A stretch of 9,603 nt of DNA from Pseudomonadota bacterium (GCA_023453335.1 JAEXTU010000261.1:1-9603), one strand, 5' to 3'. Counted from the first letter of the stretch, positions 1-7,277 are shown. Notes: generated by a model not told the origin, from the letters alone. Made by a program: numbers and translations.

Positions 1-875
1 AAGCGGTCGGCGCCGTCGAAGGCCTTCTTCATGGCCTCGGTGTAGCGGAAGTCCAGGAAGGCCTGCCGGATCTTCTTGACCAGGTCCGGGCAGAGGTTGC
101 TCCAGTAGCCGAAGGAGGAGGTGGGGAACTTGGCGCTGCGGTAGATGACGCGCAGGGCGTCGGCCTCCACGCGGCCGCCGCGGATCATGCGCTCATACAC
201 GTCCGAGGCCACCGCCGCGGCGTCGTAGTCGCCGTGCACCACGCCCAGCACCGACTGGTCGTGCTTGCCCGAGTAGACCACCGGGTAGTCCACGTCCGGG
301 GTCAGGCCCAGCTTGGGGAACAGGGCGCGGGGGGCCAGGTTGCCCGAGTTGGAGGAGGCCGAGGTGTGGGCCAGCTTCTTGCCCTTGAGGTCGGTGAGGG
401 TCTGGTACGGGCTGTCCTTCTTGACCACCACGATGAGGTTGTAGCCCTGGAACTCGTTCTCGTAGCCCTTCACCGCGATGGGCACGTAGCCGGCCAGGTT
501 CGCCGCGAAGCAGGTGGGGCCGGTGGAGAAGCCGGCGATGTGCAGCCGGCCGGAGCGCATGGCCTCCACCTCGGCGGCGTTGGACTGCACGCTGAAGTAC
601 ACCACCTTCTTGCCGGTGGCCTTGGTCAGGTATTCCTGGAAGTCGGCAAAGAGGTCCTTGTACACCGCGGGGTCCTCCACCGGGGTGTAGGTGAACACCA
701 GGGTGCTGGGGTTGGAGCACTTGCCGGCCGGGGCGTCGTCCGCCACCAGGTCCTTGTTCTCGTCGCAGTACTGGGTGTCCAGCACGCCGCGGTTCTTGCA
801 CGTGTCCGCGGCTTGGGCCGTGGCCGCGGCCAGGGCCAGGGCCAGGATCATGAACATCGCGATCCGTTTGAACAT
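1..875 (-). CDS. phnD: PhnD-like phosphate/phosphite/phosphonate ABC transporter substrate-binding protein (3' end cut by window)
   Basis: Periplasmic binding protein for an oxyanion/phosphonate-type ABC importer. The visible 291 residues start at ATG 875 behind an AGAGGA ribosome site. Residues 1-22 form a signal peptide (MFKR, hydrophobic stretch, cleavage after AQA). The mature part has the PhnD/PtxB pattern: a 'LVFTYTPVEDPAVY' strand, 'EVEAMRSGRLHIAGFSTGP', 'DLKGKKLAHTSASSNSGNLAPR' and 'GDYDAAAVASDVYERM'. The family is usually about 300 residues, so only the C-terminal end is missing. Odd feature: between the signal peptide and the first strand lies an acidic insert with three cysteines (C26, C37, C53) and a DENKDLVAD stretch that resembles a calcium-binding loop. 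It is the third gene in the glpA-glpB direction, 87 bp after glpB. The family call is secure; the ligand is not, and no permease or ATPase gene is visible in the window. Confidence 0.88.
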   Translation of the reverse strand, partial: MFKRIAMFMILALALAAATAQAADTCKNRGVLDTQYCDENKDLVADDAPAGKCSNPSTLVFTYTPVEDPAVYKDLFADFQEYLTKATGKKVVYFSVQSNAAEVEAMRSGRLHIAGFSTGPTCFAANLAGYVPIAVKGYENEFQGYNLIVVVKKDSPYQTLTDLKGKKLAHTSASSNSGNLAPRALFPKLGLTPDVDYPVVYSGKHDQSVLGVVHGDYDAAAVASDVYERMIRGGRVEADALRVIYRSAKFPTSSFGYWSNLCPDLVKKIRQAFLDFRYTEAMKKAFDGADR

Positions 876-934
876 GACAATCCTCTCTTGCCAAAAGGGT
901 CCAGTTCCCGTTTCCGCGCGTGCCGGGCATACCA

Positions 935-957
935 CCGGGACAGGGGCCTGTCCACGG
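935..957 (-). promoter_or_regulatory. Hairpin between glpB and the phnD-like gene
   Basis: Immediately after the glpB stop, GGACAG and CTGTCC (938-943 and 948-953) form a perfect 6-bp stem around a 4-nt loop. CCG/CGG (935-937 and 955-957) extends it past a single bulged base. On the minus strand it is not followed by a T run, so it is not a convincing intrinsic terminator. It could protect the glpAB message or lower readthrough into the downstream gene. Confidence 0.4.
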
Positions 958-962
958 AGCGC

Positions 963-2249
963 CTAGCCGGCGTCCGCCACAAACGCCTCCGCTGCTCCTA
1001 GTGCGGTGGCCAGGGCCACCCCCGCCCCGCACTTCATGCGCATCCAGTCCGCGTGGGCCAGCACCGACCCCGCGGCGTACAGCCGGGGATGGAAGGCCCG
1101 GCCGTCCTTGCCCAGGGGGCGGAAGGCCGCGTCCACCTCCACCCCGCTCAGATTCACCGCGTGGCCGCGGGGATCGAAATAGCGGGACCGGTGCCAGTCC
1201 CGGCGCGCCGCGGGCTGGGCCACCGGCAGCCCGAACACCGTCTCCCGCACCCCGCCCCGGTCCGCGGCCAGGCCCCCGGCCAGGAAGCGGCCGGTGGCCA
1301 GCACCGCGCCGCGGCAGAACACCCGGTGTTCCTGCGGCCCGCCGGTCACGGCCAGCTCCAGCCCGTCCGGGGCCAGCCGCTCCAGGCGCAGGTTCTGCTG
1401 GCTGAACCGCACCACCCCCAGCCCGGGCAGCCGCTCCTCCACCGCCTCGCGCAGCCGGATGCCCGGGACCGAGGGGGGCAGGGTGGGAATCTCGAACACC
1501 GTGACGCCCAGGCGCGCGGCCAGGTCGTCGCGCACCCGGGCCGGCTGGTGCAGGCCCAGGAGCGCGGGCAGGCCCACGCTGGCCGCATCGCCCAGGTGCG
1601 GGCGCAGGGCCGCGGCCAGGGCCTCCCGGAACCGGGGCAGCTCCAGGTCGCGGGCCGCGTTCTCGGCATACAGCTCCCCGCCCTCGTGCCCCGGGAAGGC
1701 GAGGCGCAGGCTGCGCAGGCCGGGCCAGGCCGGGGCCAGGTTGGCCGCGATCTGGGCCGCGCTGTAGCCGTTGAGTCCGGTGAAATCCACCAGCAGGCAG
1801 GGCTCCTGCGCGGCGAGGAGCGCTTCGAATCCCGCGGTGGTCTCCGGCGCGGCGAAGCTGCGCTTGAGGGTCCCGGCGGGCGAGGGCAGCACCAGGTTGC
1901 GGCCCTCGGCCAGCCGGTGGGGCAGGCCGCAGTCCGCCAGGAAGTCCAGCCAGCGGGTGAAGGCCTCGTGGATGCGCGCGGGCGGGGTCAGGCGGTAGGG
2001 GTGGCCGGGGTGCGCGGCCAGGAGCGCGGGCAGACCGGCCAGGGGGTCCTCCACCCGCTGCGCCGGCAGGCCTTCTTCGGTGGGCGGGATGGCGCCCAGG
2101 AGGTCGAAATAGCCGCTGGTGTAGGCCATGGCCCCGGACCCGCCGGCCTGGGCCACGGACAGCCCGGCCTGGGCCGCGAAGAGCGCGGCCGCGGTGCCGG
2201 CCAGGCCCGCGCCGATGACCGCCAGGTCGCATTCCAGGCGGGGGCTCAC
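963..2249 (-). CDS. glpB: Anaerobic glycerol-3-phosphate dehydrogenase subunit B (GlpB)
   Basis: Flavoprotein subunit of anaerobic glycerol-3-phosphate dehydrogenase, which together with GlpA passes electrons from glycerol-3-phosphate towards the quinone pool. The protein is 428 residues (E. coli GlpB is about 419). An N-terminal dinucleotide-binding motif GAGLAG (residues 13-18) follows 'CDLAVI'. The family signature 'PTLPPSVPGIRL' lies at about 252-263, 'LATGRFLAGGLAADRGGVRE' follows, and the C-terminal flavin-binding segment reads 'LYAAGSVLAHADWM..CGAGVALATALGAAEAF'. I chose the GTG start at 2249, the first base of a GTGA overlap with the glpA stop. It gives a normal N terminus just before the flavin motif; the longer open frame upstream is only a shadow of glpA. 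The overlap suggests translational coupling to glpA. Confidence 0.95.
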   Translation of the reverse strand: MSPRLECDLAVIGAGLAGTAAALFAAQAGLSVAQAGGSGAMAYTSGYFDLLGAIPPTEEGLPAQRVEDPLAGLPALLAAHPGHPYRLTPPARIHEAFTRWLDFLADCGLPHRLAEGRNLVLPSPAGTLKRSFAAPETTAGFEALLAAQEPCLLVDFTGLNGYSAAQIAANLAPAWPGLRSLRLAFPGHEGGELYAENAARDLELPRFREALAAALRPHLGDAASVGLPALLGLHQPARVRDDLAARLGVTVFEIPTLPPSVPGIRLREAVEERLPGLGVVRFSQQNLRLERLAPDGLELAVTGGPQEHRVFCRGAVLATGRFLAGGLAADRGGVRETVFGLPVAQPAARRDWHRSRYFDPRGHAVNLSGVEVDAAFRPLGKDGRAFHPRLYAAGSVLAHADWMRMKCGAGVALATALGAAEAFVADAG

Positions 2250-3817
2250 GGGTCCAGCTCCAGGCCGAGGAGCCCGCAGTGCAGGGCCTCGGCCAGTTCG
2301 GCCTGGCGCAGCTGGCCGCCCCAGAGCACCGGGGCCTGGCCCCTGAAGCGCTCGGCCAGGAAGTCGCGCAGGCGGTCCAGGCCCTGGCCGGGCAAAAACG
2401 CGCCGCGGTCGTGCAGGTGGGCCGCGGCCCGCAGGCCGCAGAAGGCCCCCTGGCAGGCGCCCTTGCCCAGGCGGGAGCGCACGCCCAGGGCCATGAGGCT
2501 GGGGTCGGCCTCCCGGTCGCGGCAGGAGTCCATGACCTCGTCCACGGCCCGGGCCGAGACCATCTCGCACTCGCACAGGAGCGGGGCGTCCTCCTCGGGG
2601 TGGGCGGCCCAGTCCCGAGGGGCGCGGCCGGGCTCGGTCCACTCGCACACTGCGGACTCGGCCAGGGGTTCGCCGGCGGTCCGGCAGGGCGCGTCCACCC
2701 CCAGCCGCCGGGCGGCCAGGTCCGCGGCCTTCTCGGCCATGAGCCGGAAGGTGGTGAGCTTGCCGCCGGTGATGGTCAGAAAATTCTCCAGGCCTGCGTC
2801 GGTGTGGTCCAGGAGCGCGAAGCCCCGGCTCTGGGTGCGGTCGTCGCCGTGCGCGTCGCTGCCCGGCAACAGCGGCCGCACCCCGGCATAGGCCCGGATG
2901 TAGCGCACGGTCTGCAGGGTCGGGATGAGGGCCGCGCCCTCGGCGATGTTGCGGTCCACCTCCGCGGCCGTGGGCCGGCAGCGGTCCGGGTGGTCCAGTC
3001 GGGTGCTGGTGGTGCCCAGGATGGACACCGTGCCGCCGGGGACCAGGATGTCACCGTCCCCGGGCCGGCGCAGCCGGTTGAGCACCCGGGCGGCCAGGCG
3101 CTCGGCGGTCACCAGCAGGGTGCCGCCCGAGGCCAGCATGGGCAGGGAGACGCCGGCCAGGCCGGCCACCTTGCCGGCCCAGGCCCCGGAGGCGTTCAGC
3201 ACCTGCTCGGCCTCGATGGCCAGATCCCGGCCTGCGGCCTGGTCGCGGCAACGCACCCGCACGATGCGGCCCTTGGAAATATCGAAGCCCACCACCCGCA
3301 CCCCGCGCAGGAGCGTGCTGTTGGCCAGGGCGCGGGCCTGGGCCAGGTTCTCCAGGCTGAGCTTGAAGGGGTCCACCGCGGCGTCGGGCACCGCGAAGGC
3401 GGCGATGGTGGCGGGGGAGAGGGCGGGCTCCAGCTCCCGGGCCTCGACCGGGGAGAGCGGGGTGGCCGCGATGCCGGCCCGGGCGCAGAGGCCGGGGAAG
3501 TCTGCGATGTAGGCCTCGTCGTCCCCGGCCACCGCGGCGAAGATGCCGCCGCAGTCCTCCACGCACTGGGGGGCCAGGCGCTTGAGCAGTGCGCCCTCGA
3601 CTCGGCACTCGGCGGCCGCGGCCGGGTCGCTGTACACGTAGCGTGCGCCGCTGTGCAGCAGGCCGTGGTTGCCGCCCGAGGCCCCGGCGTTCACGTCCCG
3701 CTTCTCCAGGACGATGCTTCCGATGCCCCGCAGGGCCAGGTCGCGGGCAAGGCCGGTGCCGGTGACGCCGGCGCCGATGATGAGGGCCTGGGTGCGGTGG
3801 GCAGCCGTTGCGGGCAC
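2246..3817 (-). CDS. glpA: Anaerobic glycerol-3-phosphate dehydrogenase subunit A (GlpA)
   Basis: Catalytic flavoprotein that oxidises sn-glycerol-3-phosphate to dihydroxyacetone phosphate. It has 523 residues (E. coli GlpA is about 542). The FAD motif GAGVTG is at 15-20, followed by 'LEKRDVNAGASGGNHGLLHSGARY', a hallmark of the GlpA/GlpD family. 'ILVPGGTVSILGTTSTRLDH' and 'LTITGGKLTTFRLMAE' follow. The C-terminal region carries a BFD-like [2Fe-2S] domain with C415, C417, C455 and C460 (CxC...CxxxxC), which GlpA has and aerobic GlpD lacks. GTG 3817 is chosen because GGAGG lies 4 nt upstream and the FAD motif follows at the usual distance; an upstream in-frame TTG at 3844 is less likely. The gene is first in a unit with glpB and possibly the phnD-like gene, and is divergent from the Fe-S/CCG gene. 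Confidence 0.96.
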   Translation of the reverse strand: MPATAAHRTQALIIGAGVTGTGLARDLALRGIGSIVLEKRDVNAGASGGNHGLLHSGARYVYSDPAAAAECRVEGALLKRLAPQCVEDCGGIFAAVAGDDEAYIADFPGLCARAGIAATPLSPVEARELEPALSPATIAAFAVPDAAVDPFKLSLENLAQARALANSTLLRGVRVVGFDISKGRIVRVRCRDQAAGRDLAIEAEQVLNASGAWAGKVAGLAGVSLPMLASGGTLLVTAERLAARVLNRLRRPGDGDILVPGGTVSILGTTSTRLDHPDRCRPTAAEVDRNIAEGAALIPTLQTVRYIRAYAGVRPLLPGSDAHGDDRTQSRGFALLDHTDAGLENFLTITGGKLTTFRLMAEKAADLAARRLGVDAPCRTAGEPLAESAVCEWTEPGRAPRDWAAHPEEDAPLLCECEMVSARAVDEVMDSCRDREADPSLMALGVRSRLGKGACQGAFCGLRAAAHLHDRGAFLPGQGLDRLRDFLAERFRGQAPVLWGGQLRQAELAEALHCGLLGLELDP

Positions 3818-3955
3818 AAATCCTCCGTAACCAAATCGCCTCAAGAAGTGCCAGAAATCATCGGGTTAGGCAACGGCTTTCCTTCCCGGGGATATGGGGA
3901 TAACATATAGTGATACGGGGATTTTTCTCGAAATAATCCAGCCCGGGAGCCGATA
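3818..3955. promoter_or_regulatory. Divergent control region between glpA and the Fe-S/CCG gene
   Basis: A 138-bp gap, clearly more AT-rich than its surroundings, must hold the promoters of both divergent genes. GGGGAT occurs three times on the plus strand (3888-3893, 3896-3901, 3917-3922), flanking the AT-rich TAACATATAGTGATA core at 3901-3915, where a -10 element for either direction could lie. No sigma-70 pair with good spacing stands out, and I cannot assign a regulator. Shared control of the two genes is inference from the arrangement. Confidence 0.5.
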
Positions 3956-5236
3956 ATGACCGTCACAATCAGCGCCGCGTCCAGCTTCAAGAAGAAGGCC
4001 CTGGAGCTGCTGGGCCAGGGAGACACCTACGACCTGTGCGTGTCCTGCGGCCTGTGCTCCTCGGCCTGCCCGGCCTCGGGACTGGAGCGCATGGACCCCC
4101 GCAAGTTCGTGCGCCTGGCCGCCCTGGGCATGGACCACCTCCTGGAGGCCACCCCCTGGGTCTGGATGTGCACCCTGTGCCGGCGCTGCACCCACGTCTG
4201 CCCCATGCAGATCGACATCCCGGCCCTGGTCTACTACGCCCGCTCCCGCTGGCCGCGGGACAAGCGGCCGCGGGGCATCCTGGGCTCCTGCGACGCGGCG
4301 CTGAAAAACGACTCCTGCGCGGCCACCGGGGTGAGCAGCCAGGACTTCTGCTTCGTGGTGGAGGACGTGCTGGCCGAGGTCCGGGAATCTTCCGAGCGCT
4401 TCGAGAATCTGAAAGCTCCGGTGGATCGCCAGGGTGCGCACTTCTTCCTGAACCAGAACTCCCGGGAGCCCACCACCGAGCCCGACGAGATGGCCCCGCT
4501 CTGGAAGATACTCAACTACGTGGGCGCAGACTGGACCTACGCCAGCCTGGGCTGGGCCGCGGAAAACTACTGCATGTTCGCGGCCGACGACGCGGGCTGG
4601 GAGGAGATCGTGCGGCGCAAGGTGCGGGCGGTGGAGGGCCTGGGGGCCAAGGTCTGGCTCAACACCGAGTGAGGGCACGAATTCTACGCGGTCCGGGCCG
4701 GACTGCAACGCTTCAGGATCACGCCCTCCTTCCGCCTGGAGAGCATCATCACCTGGTACGCCCGCTGGGTCCGGGAGGGGAAGCTTCCGGTGAACGCGGA
4801 CTGGAACCGGGACAACGTGACCTTCACGGTGCAGGACCCCTGCCAGCTGGTGCGCAAGTCCCTGGGCGACGCCGCGGCCGAGGACCTGCGCTTCGTGACC
4901 CGGATGGTGGTGGGGGAGAAGAACCTGGTGGAGATGCGGCCGAACCGGTCCAACAACTACTGCTGCGGGGGTGGGGGCGGGGCCCTGCAGGCCGGGTACC
5001 CCCGGCAACGGCGGGCCTACGGCCGGCGCAAGGCCGAGCAGATCGAGGCCACCGGCGCGCGCTACGTGGTGGCTCCCTGCCACAACTGCCACTCCCAGAT
5101 CGGGGACCTGGCCGCGCACACCGGGGGCGCCTGGCGGCCGGTGCACCTCTGGACCCTCATCTGCCTGTCCCTGGGCCTGCTCGGTGAGAACGAGCAGGAG
5201 CACCTGGGCGAGGATCTGCGCCGCGCCTGCTGGTAG
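3956..5236 (+). CDS. Selenocysteine-containing Fe-S/CCG-domain oxidoreductase (GlpC/HdrD/TmcB/HmcF-like), in-frame TGA at codon 239
   Basis: Probable electron carrier related to GlpC, HdrD, TmcB and HmcF. ATG 3956 has GGGAG 6 nt upstream. Residues 28-38 (C28, C31, C34, C38) and 72-82 (C72, C75, C78, C82) are two [4Fe-4S] ferredoxin motifs. A first CCG-like region (about 200-245) has C206 and then the in-frame TGA (4670-4672) inside 'WLNTE-x-GHEFYAV'. Relatives have cysteine at x (ECGH). The same frame continues without another stop for 187 codons and contains a complete second CCG motif: C296, C336-C337 in YCCGGGGG, and C375-x2-C378. The product is 426 residues if TGA is read as Sec, the normal family length. 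Read as a stop, it would give 238 residues lacking the best CCG domain. No membrane segment is evident, unlike a membrane-anchored partner. Being divergent from glpAB suggests it accepts their electrons. The alternative is a recent nonsense mutation or a sequencing error. Confidence 0.85.
4670..4672 (+). other. In-frame TGA, proposed selenocysteine codon (Sec239)
   Basis: This is the only TGA interrupting an otherwise intact 427-codon frame. It replaces the cysteine expected in the ECGH motif of the first CCG region. A TGC or TGT to TGA change at a redox cysteine is the classic signature of a Sec/Cys pair. Both flanks are conserved coding sequence. Confidence 0.8.
4688..4706 (+). promoter_or_regulatory. 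Candidate bacterial SECIS hairpin
   Basis: GCGGTCC (4688-4694) pairs with GGACTGC (4700-4706) in a 7-bp stem with one G-U pair. The 5-nt loop GGGCC (4695-4699) starts with G. The loop begins 22 nt after the TGA. GAA (4679-4681) and TTC (4712-4714) could add a short lower stem across an internal loop. As I recall the bacterial SECIS rules, a small apical loop with G in its first two positions, about 16-37 nt after UGA, is what is expected. The folding was done by eye, and GC-rich DNA makes hairpins common. Confidence 0.6.
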
Positions 5237-5239
5237 AGA

Positions 5240-6004
5240 TCAGCCCGAATTGCGGGGATCGGGGAAGCGCAGCCGGCGCTTGGACACCGGGGCCTTGACC
5301 GGGTAGATGGCATTGGCCCGGGTCCACCAGCCCGGGACCTCGGTGGCGGAGAGTTCGATGCGGGTCACGAACTTGATGCTCTTGTAGCCCAGGTCAAAGG
5401 GGCAGACCAGGCGGGCCGGGGCCCCGTGCCCGTCGTCCAGGGGACGGCCCCGGCGCTCCAGGGCCAGCAAATAGCCCAGCCGGGGGTCGCGCAGGTCGGC
5501 CAGGGGCAGGCACTCCACGTAGTGGTCCAGGCCGCCGGGCTTGCCGTGGGTGGTCCCCAGGGCGTGGAACACCGCGTACCTGGCCTCGGGCCGGGGCCGC
5601 GCCAGATCCAGCAGGGTGTCCAGGCCTGGGCCGGACCAGGGCACGTCGTAGAGCGACCAGCCCTCCACGCAGTGGAAATCCGAGCGCTGCTCGCGCCGGG
5701 GCAGGCCGGCCAGGGCCGGGTAGTCCAGGTTCACGGGCTGCCCCACCAAGCCGTCCAGGACCAGGCGGTAGGGCTCGCGCCGGCCGTCGGAAAAGGCCAC
5801 CTCGCCGCGGGCGTGGTCGAAGGCAAAACGGGCCTCCACGGTGCGCACCGACTCCCCGTCGTCCAGGTCGTCCGGGGGCGCACCCGCCCCAGGACCGGGC
5901 CAGGCCCGGGCCAGGGGCGGCCAGGCGGCCATGGACCCGGCCAGGGCCAGGGCCTTGAGCGCGCGGCGGCGGCCGGGACGGAATGGGGGGGGAATGCGGG
6001 CCAT
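5240..6004 (-). CDS. Tat-exported molybdopterin-dependent oxidoreductase (sulfite oxidase/MsrP fold)
   Basis: A 254-residue single-domain molybdenum enzyme, likely periplasmic. ATG 6004 has AGGAG 6 nt upstream. Residues 11-34 are a Tat-type signal (GRRRALKALALAG...LARA). The sulfite-oxidase-type molybdopterin fold is shown by 'SDFHCVEGWS', where C112 is the expected Mo-ligating cysteine, then 'VFHALGTTHGKPGGLDHYVE' and 'GHGAPARLVCPFDLGYKSIKFV' (192-213), the usual cofactor-binding segment. At 254 residues it is shorter than E. coli MsrP (about 334), as many stand-alone members are. No heme or b-type cytochrome partner gene is adjacent. It lies 61 bp after the MFS gene on the same strand and ends 3 bp from the convergent Fe-S/CCG gene, leaving no room for a terminator. 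The substrate (sulfite, methionine sulfoxide or another) cannot be told. Confidence 0.87.
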   Translation of the reverse strand: MARIPPPFRPGRRRALKALALAGSMAAWPPLARAWPGPGAGAPPDDLDDGESVRTVEARFAFDHARGEVAFSDGRREPYRLVLDGLVGQPVNLDYPALAGLPRREQRSDFHCVEGWSLYDVPWSGPGLDTLLDLARPRPEARYAVFHALGTTHGKPGGLDHYVECLPLADLRDPRLGYLLALERRGRPLDDGHGAPARLVCPFDLGYKSIKFVTRIELSATEVPGWWTRANAIYPVKAPVSKRRLRFPDPRNSG

Positions 6005-6065
6005 GGCGTTCTCCTCTCCCTCTCAGGATGGGTCCGCCCCGGAATCTGTCAAGGCGCGGCTGCGC

Positions 6066-7277
6066 TCAGGCCGGGTTGGCGGCCAGTTCCTGCCTCCGGG
6101 CCAGGTCCGGGAACAGGCGCATCCACAGAGCCACCACCACCAGGGTGGCCACCCCGCCCAGCACCACCGCGGGCACCGTGCCGAACCAGGCCGCGGTGAC
6201 CCCGGACTCGAACTCGCCGAGCTGGTTGGACGCGCCGATGAAGATGAAGTTCACCGCGCTCACCCGGCCCCGCATCTCGTCCGGGGTCTCCAACTGCACC
6301 AGGGAGGAGCGGATGACCACGCTCACCATGTCCGCGGCCCCCTGCACCAGGAGCGCCACCAGGGACAGGTAGAAGGAGGTGGAGAGCCCGAAGGCCACCA
6401 CCGTGGCCCCGAACAGGGCCACCGAGGCGAACATGGTGTGGCCCACCCGGCGCCTAAGGGGCCAGCGGGCGAGGGCCAGGGACATGGCCAGCGCGCCCGC
6501 GGCCGGGGCCGCGCGCAGCACGCCCAGGCCCCAGGGCCCGCAGTGCAGGATGTCCTTGGCGAAGATGGGCAACAGCGCCGTGGCCCCGCCCAGGAGCACC
6601 GAGAAGAGGTCCAGGGAGATGGCCCCCAGGAGCACCGGCTGCTTCCATATGTACGTGATGCCGCCGAACACCGAGGCCAGGGTGGCGGGCTCGCGGCGGG
6701 GCGGGGCCGCCACGGTGCGGATGGAGGCGAACAGGAAGCAGGCGCAGAGGAAGCAGGCCGCGGCCACGCCATACACCACCTCCGGCCCGGCCACGTAGAT
6801 CACCCCGCCCAGGGCCGGGCCGGCGATGGCCCCGAACTGCCGGGCGGAAGCGGCCAGGGACAGGCTGCGCGGCAGGTCCCGGGCCGGGACCAGGGCCGGG
6901 AGCAGGGCCGCGGCCGTGGGGCTCTCGAAGGAGCGCGCCGCGCCCAGGAGCAGGGAGCAGGCCAGAATGCCGGTCTCGCCAAGCACGTGGGTCACGCTGC
7001 CCACTGCCAGAACCAGGGCCAGGAATCCTTCCAGGCCCAGGCACAGGGCCACGATACGCCGCCGGTCGAAGCGGTCAGCCACGTGCCCCACCACCAGGGT
7101 GAGCAAAAACTGGGGCAGGAACTGGGCCAGGCCCACCAGGCCCAGGCTCATGGCGCTCCCGGTGAGGTCGTAGATCTGCCAGCCCACGGCGATGACCAGC
7201 ATGTTGTAGGCGATGAACGAGCCGGACTGGCCGGCCACGAAGCGGAGGAGGGCCGAGGTGGGCCCGGACTGGTTCAT
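6066..7277 (-). CDS. MFS transporter, EntS/DHA3-like exporter family
   Basis: A 403-residue integral membrane protein of the major facilitator superfamily. It has multiple hydrophobic segments along its whole length, consistent with about 12 helices. The loop 2-3 signature GHVADRFDRRR (64-74) matches MFS motif A. 'GPALGGVIYV' (motif C-like) and 'DEMRGRVSAVNFIFIGASNQLGEFESG' are typical of the EntS/DHA3 branch, which holds exporters of siderophores and drugs. ATG 7277 is the first start and begins directly before the first helix; its ribosome site (GAG/TGAG) is weak. A promoter-like pair lies about 75 bp upstream. It may be cotranscribed with the molybdoenzyme gene 61 bp downstream. The substrate is unknown. 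Confidence 0.87.
   Translation of the reverse strand: MNQSGPTSALLRFVAGQSGSFIAYNMLVIAVGWQIYDLTGSAMSLGLVGLAQFLPQFLLTLVVGHVADRFDRRRIVALCLGLEGFLALVLAVGSVTHVLGETGILACSLLLGAARSFESPTAAALLPALVPARDLPRSLSLAASARQFGAIAGPALGGVIYVAGPEVVYGVAAACFLCACFLFASIRTVAAPPRREPATLASVFGGITYIWKQPVLLGAISLDLFSVLLGGATALLPIFAKDILHCGPWGLGVLRAAPAAGALAMSLALARWPLRRRVGHTMFASVALFGATVVAFGLSTSFYLSLVALLVQGAADMVSVVIRSSLVQLETPDEMRGRVSAVNFIFIGASNQLGEFESGVTAAWFGTVPAVVLGGVATLVVVALWMRLFPDLARRQELAANPA

Noticed and set aside
193..2232. Long 679-residue minus-strand open frame
   Set aside because: Arg/Gly/Pro-rich shadow in another frame of glpB and the phnD-like gene, caused by high GC.
2279..3910. 543-residue plus-strand open frame
   Set aside because: Antisense shadow of glpA; low complexity and no domain pattern.
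3956..4672. A stand-alone 238-residue protein ending at the TGA
   Set aside because: The same frame continues with conserved CCG-domain sequence, and the TGA falls on a family cysteine, so this is the front part of one longer selenoprotein.
3866..5203. 445-residue minus-strand open frame
   Set aside because: Antisense shadow of the Fe-S/CCG gene; the plus-strand frame has clear ferredoxin and CCG motifs.
4790..5236. A separate 148-residue gene starting at GTG 4790
   Set aside because: No ribosome site was seen, it starts inside a domain, and it is in frame with the upstream Fe-S gene. It is the C-terminal part of that product.
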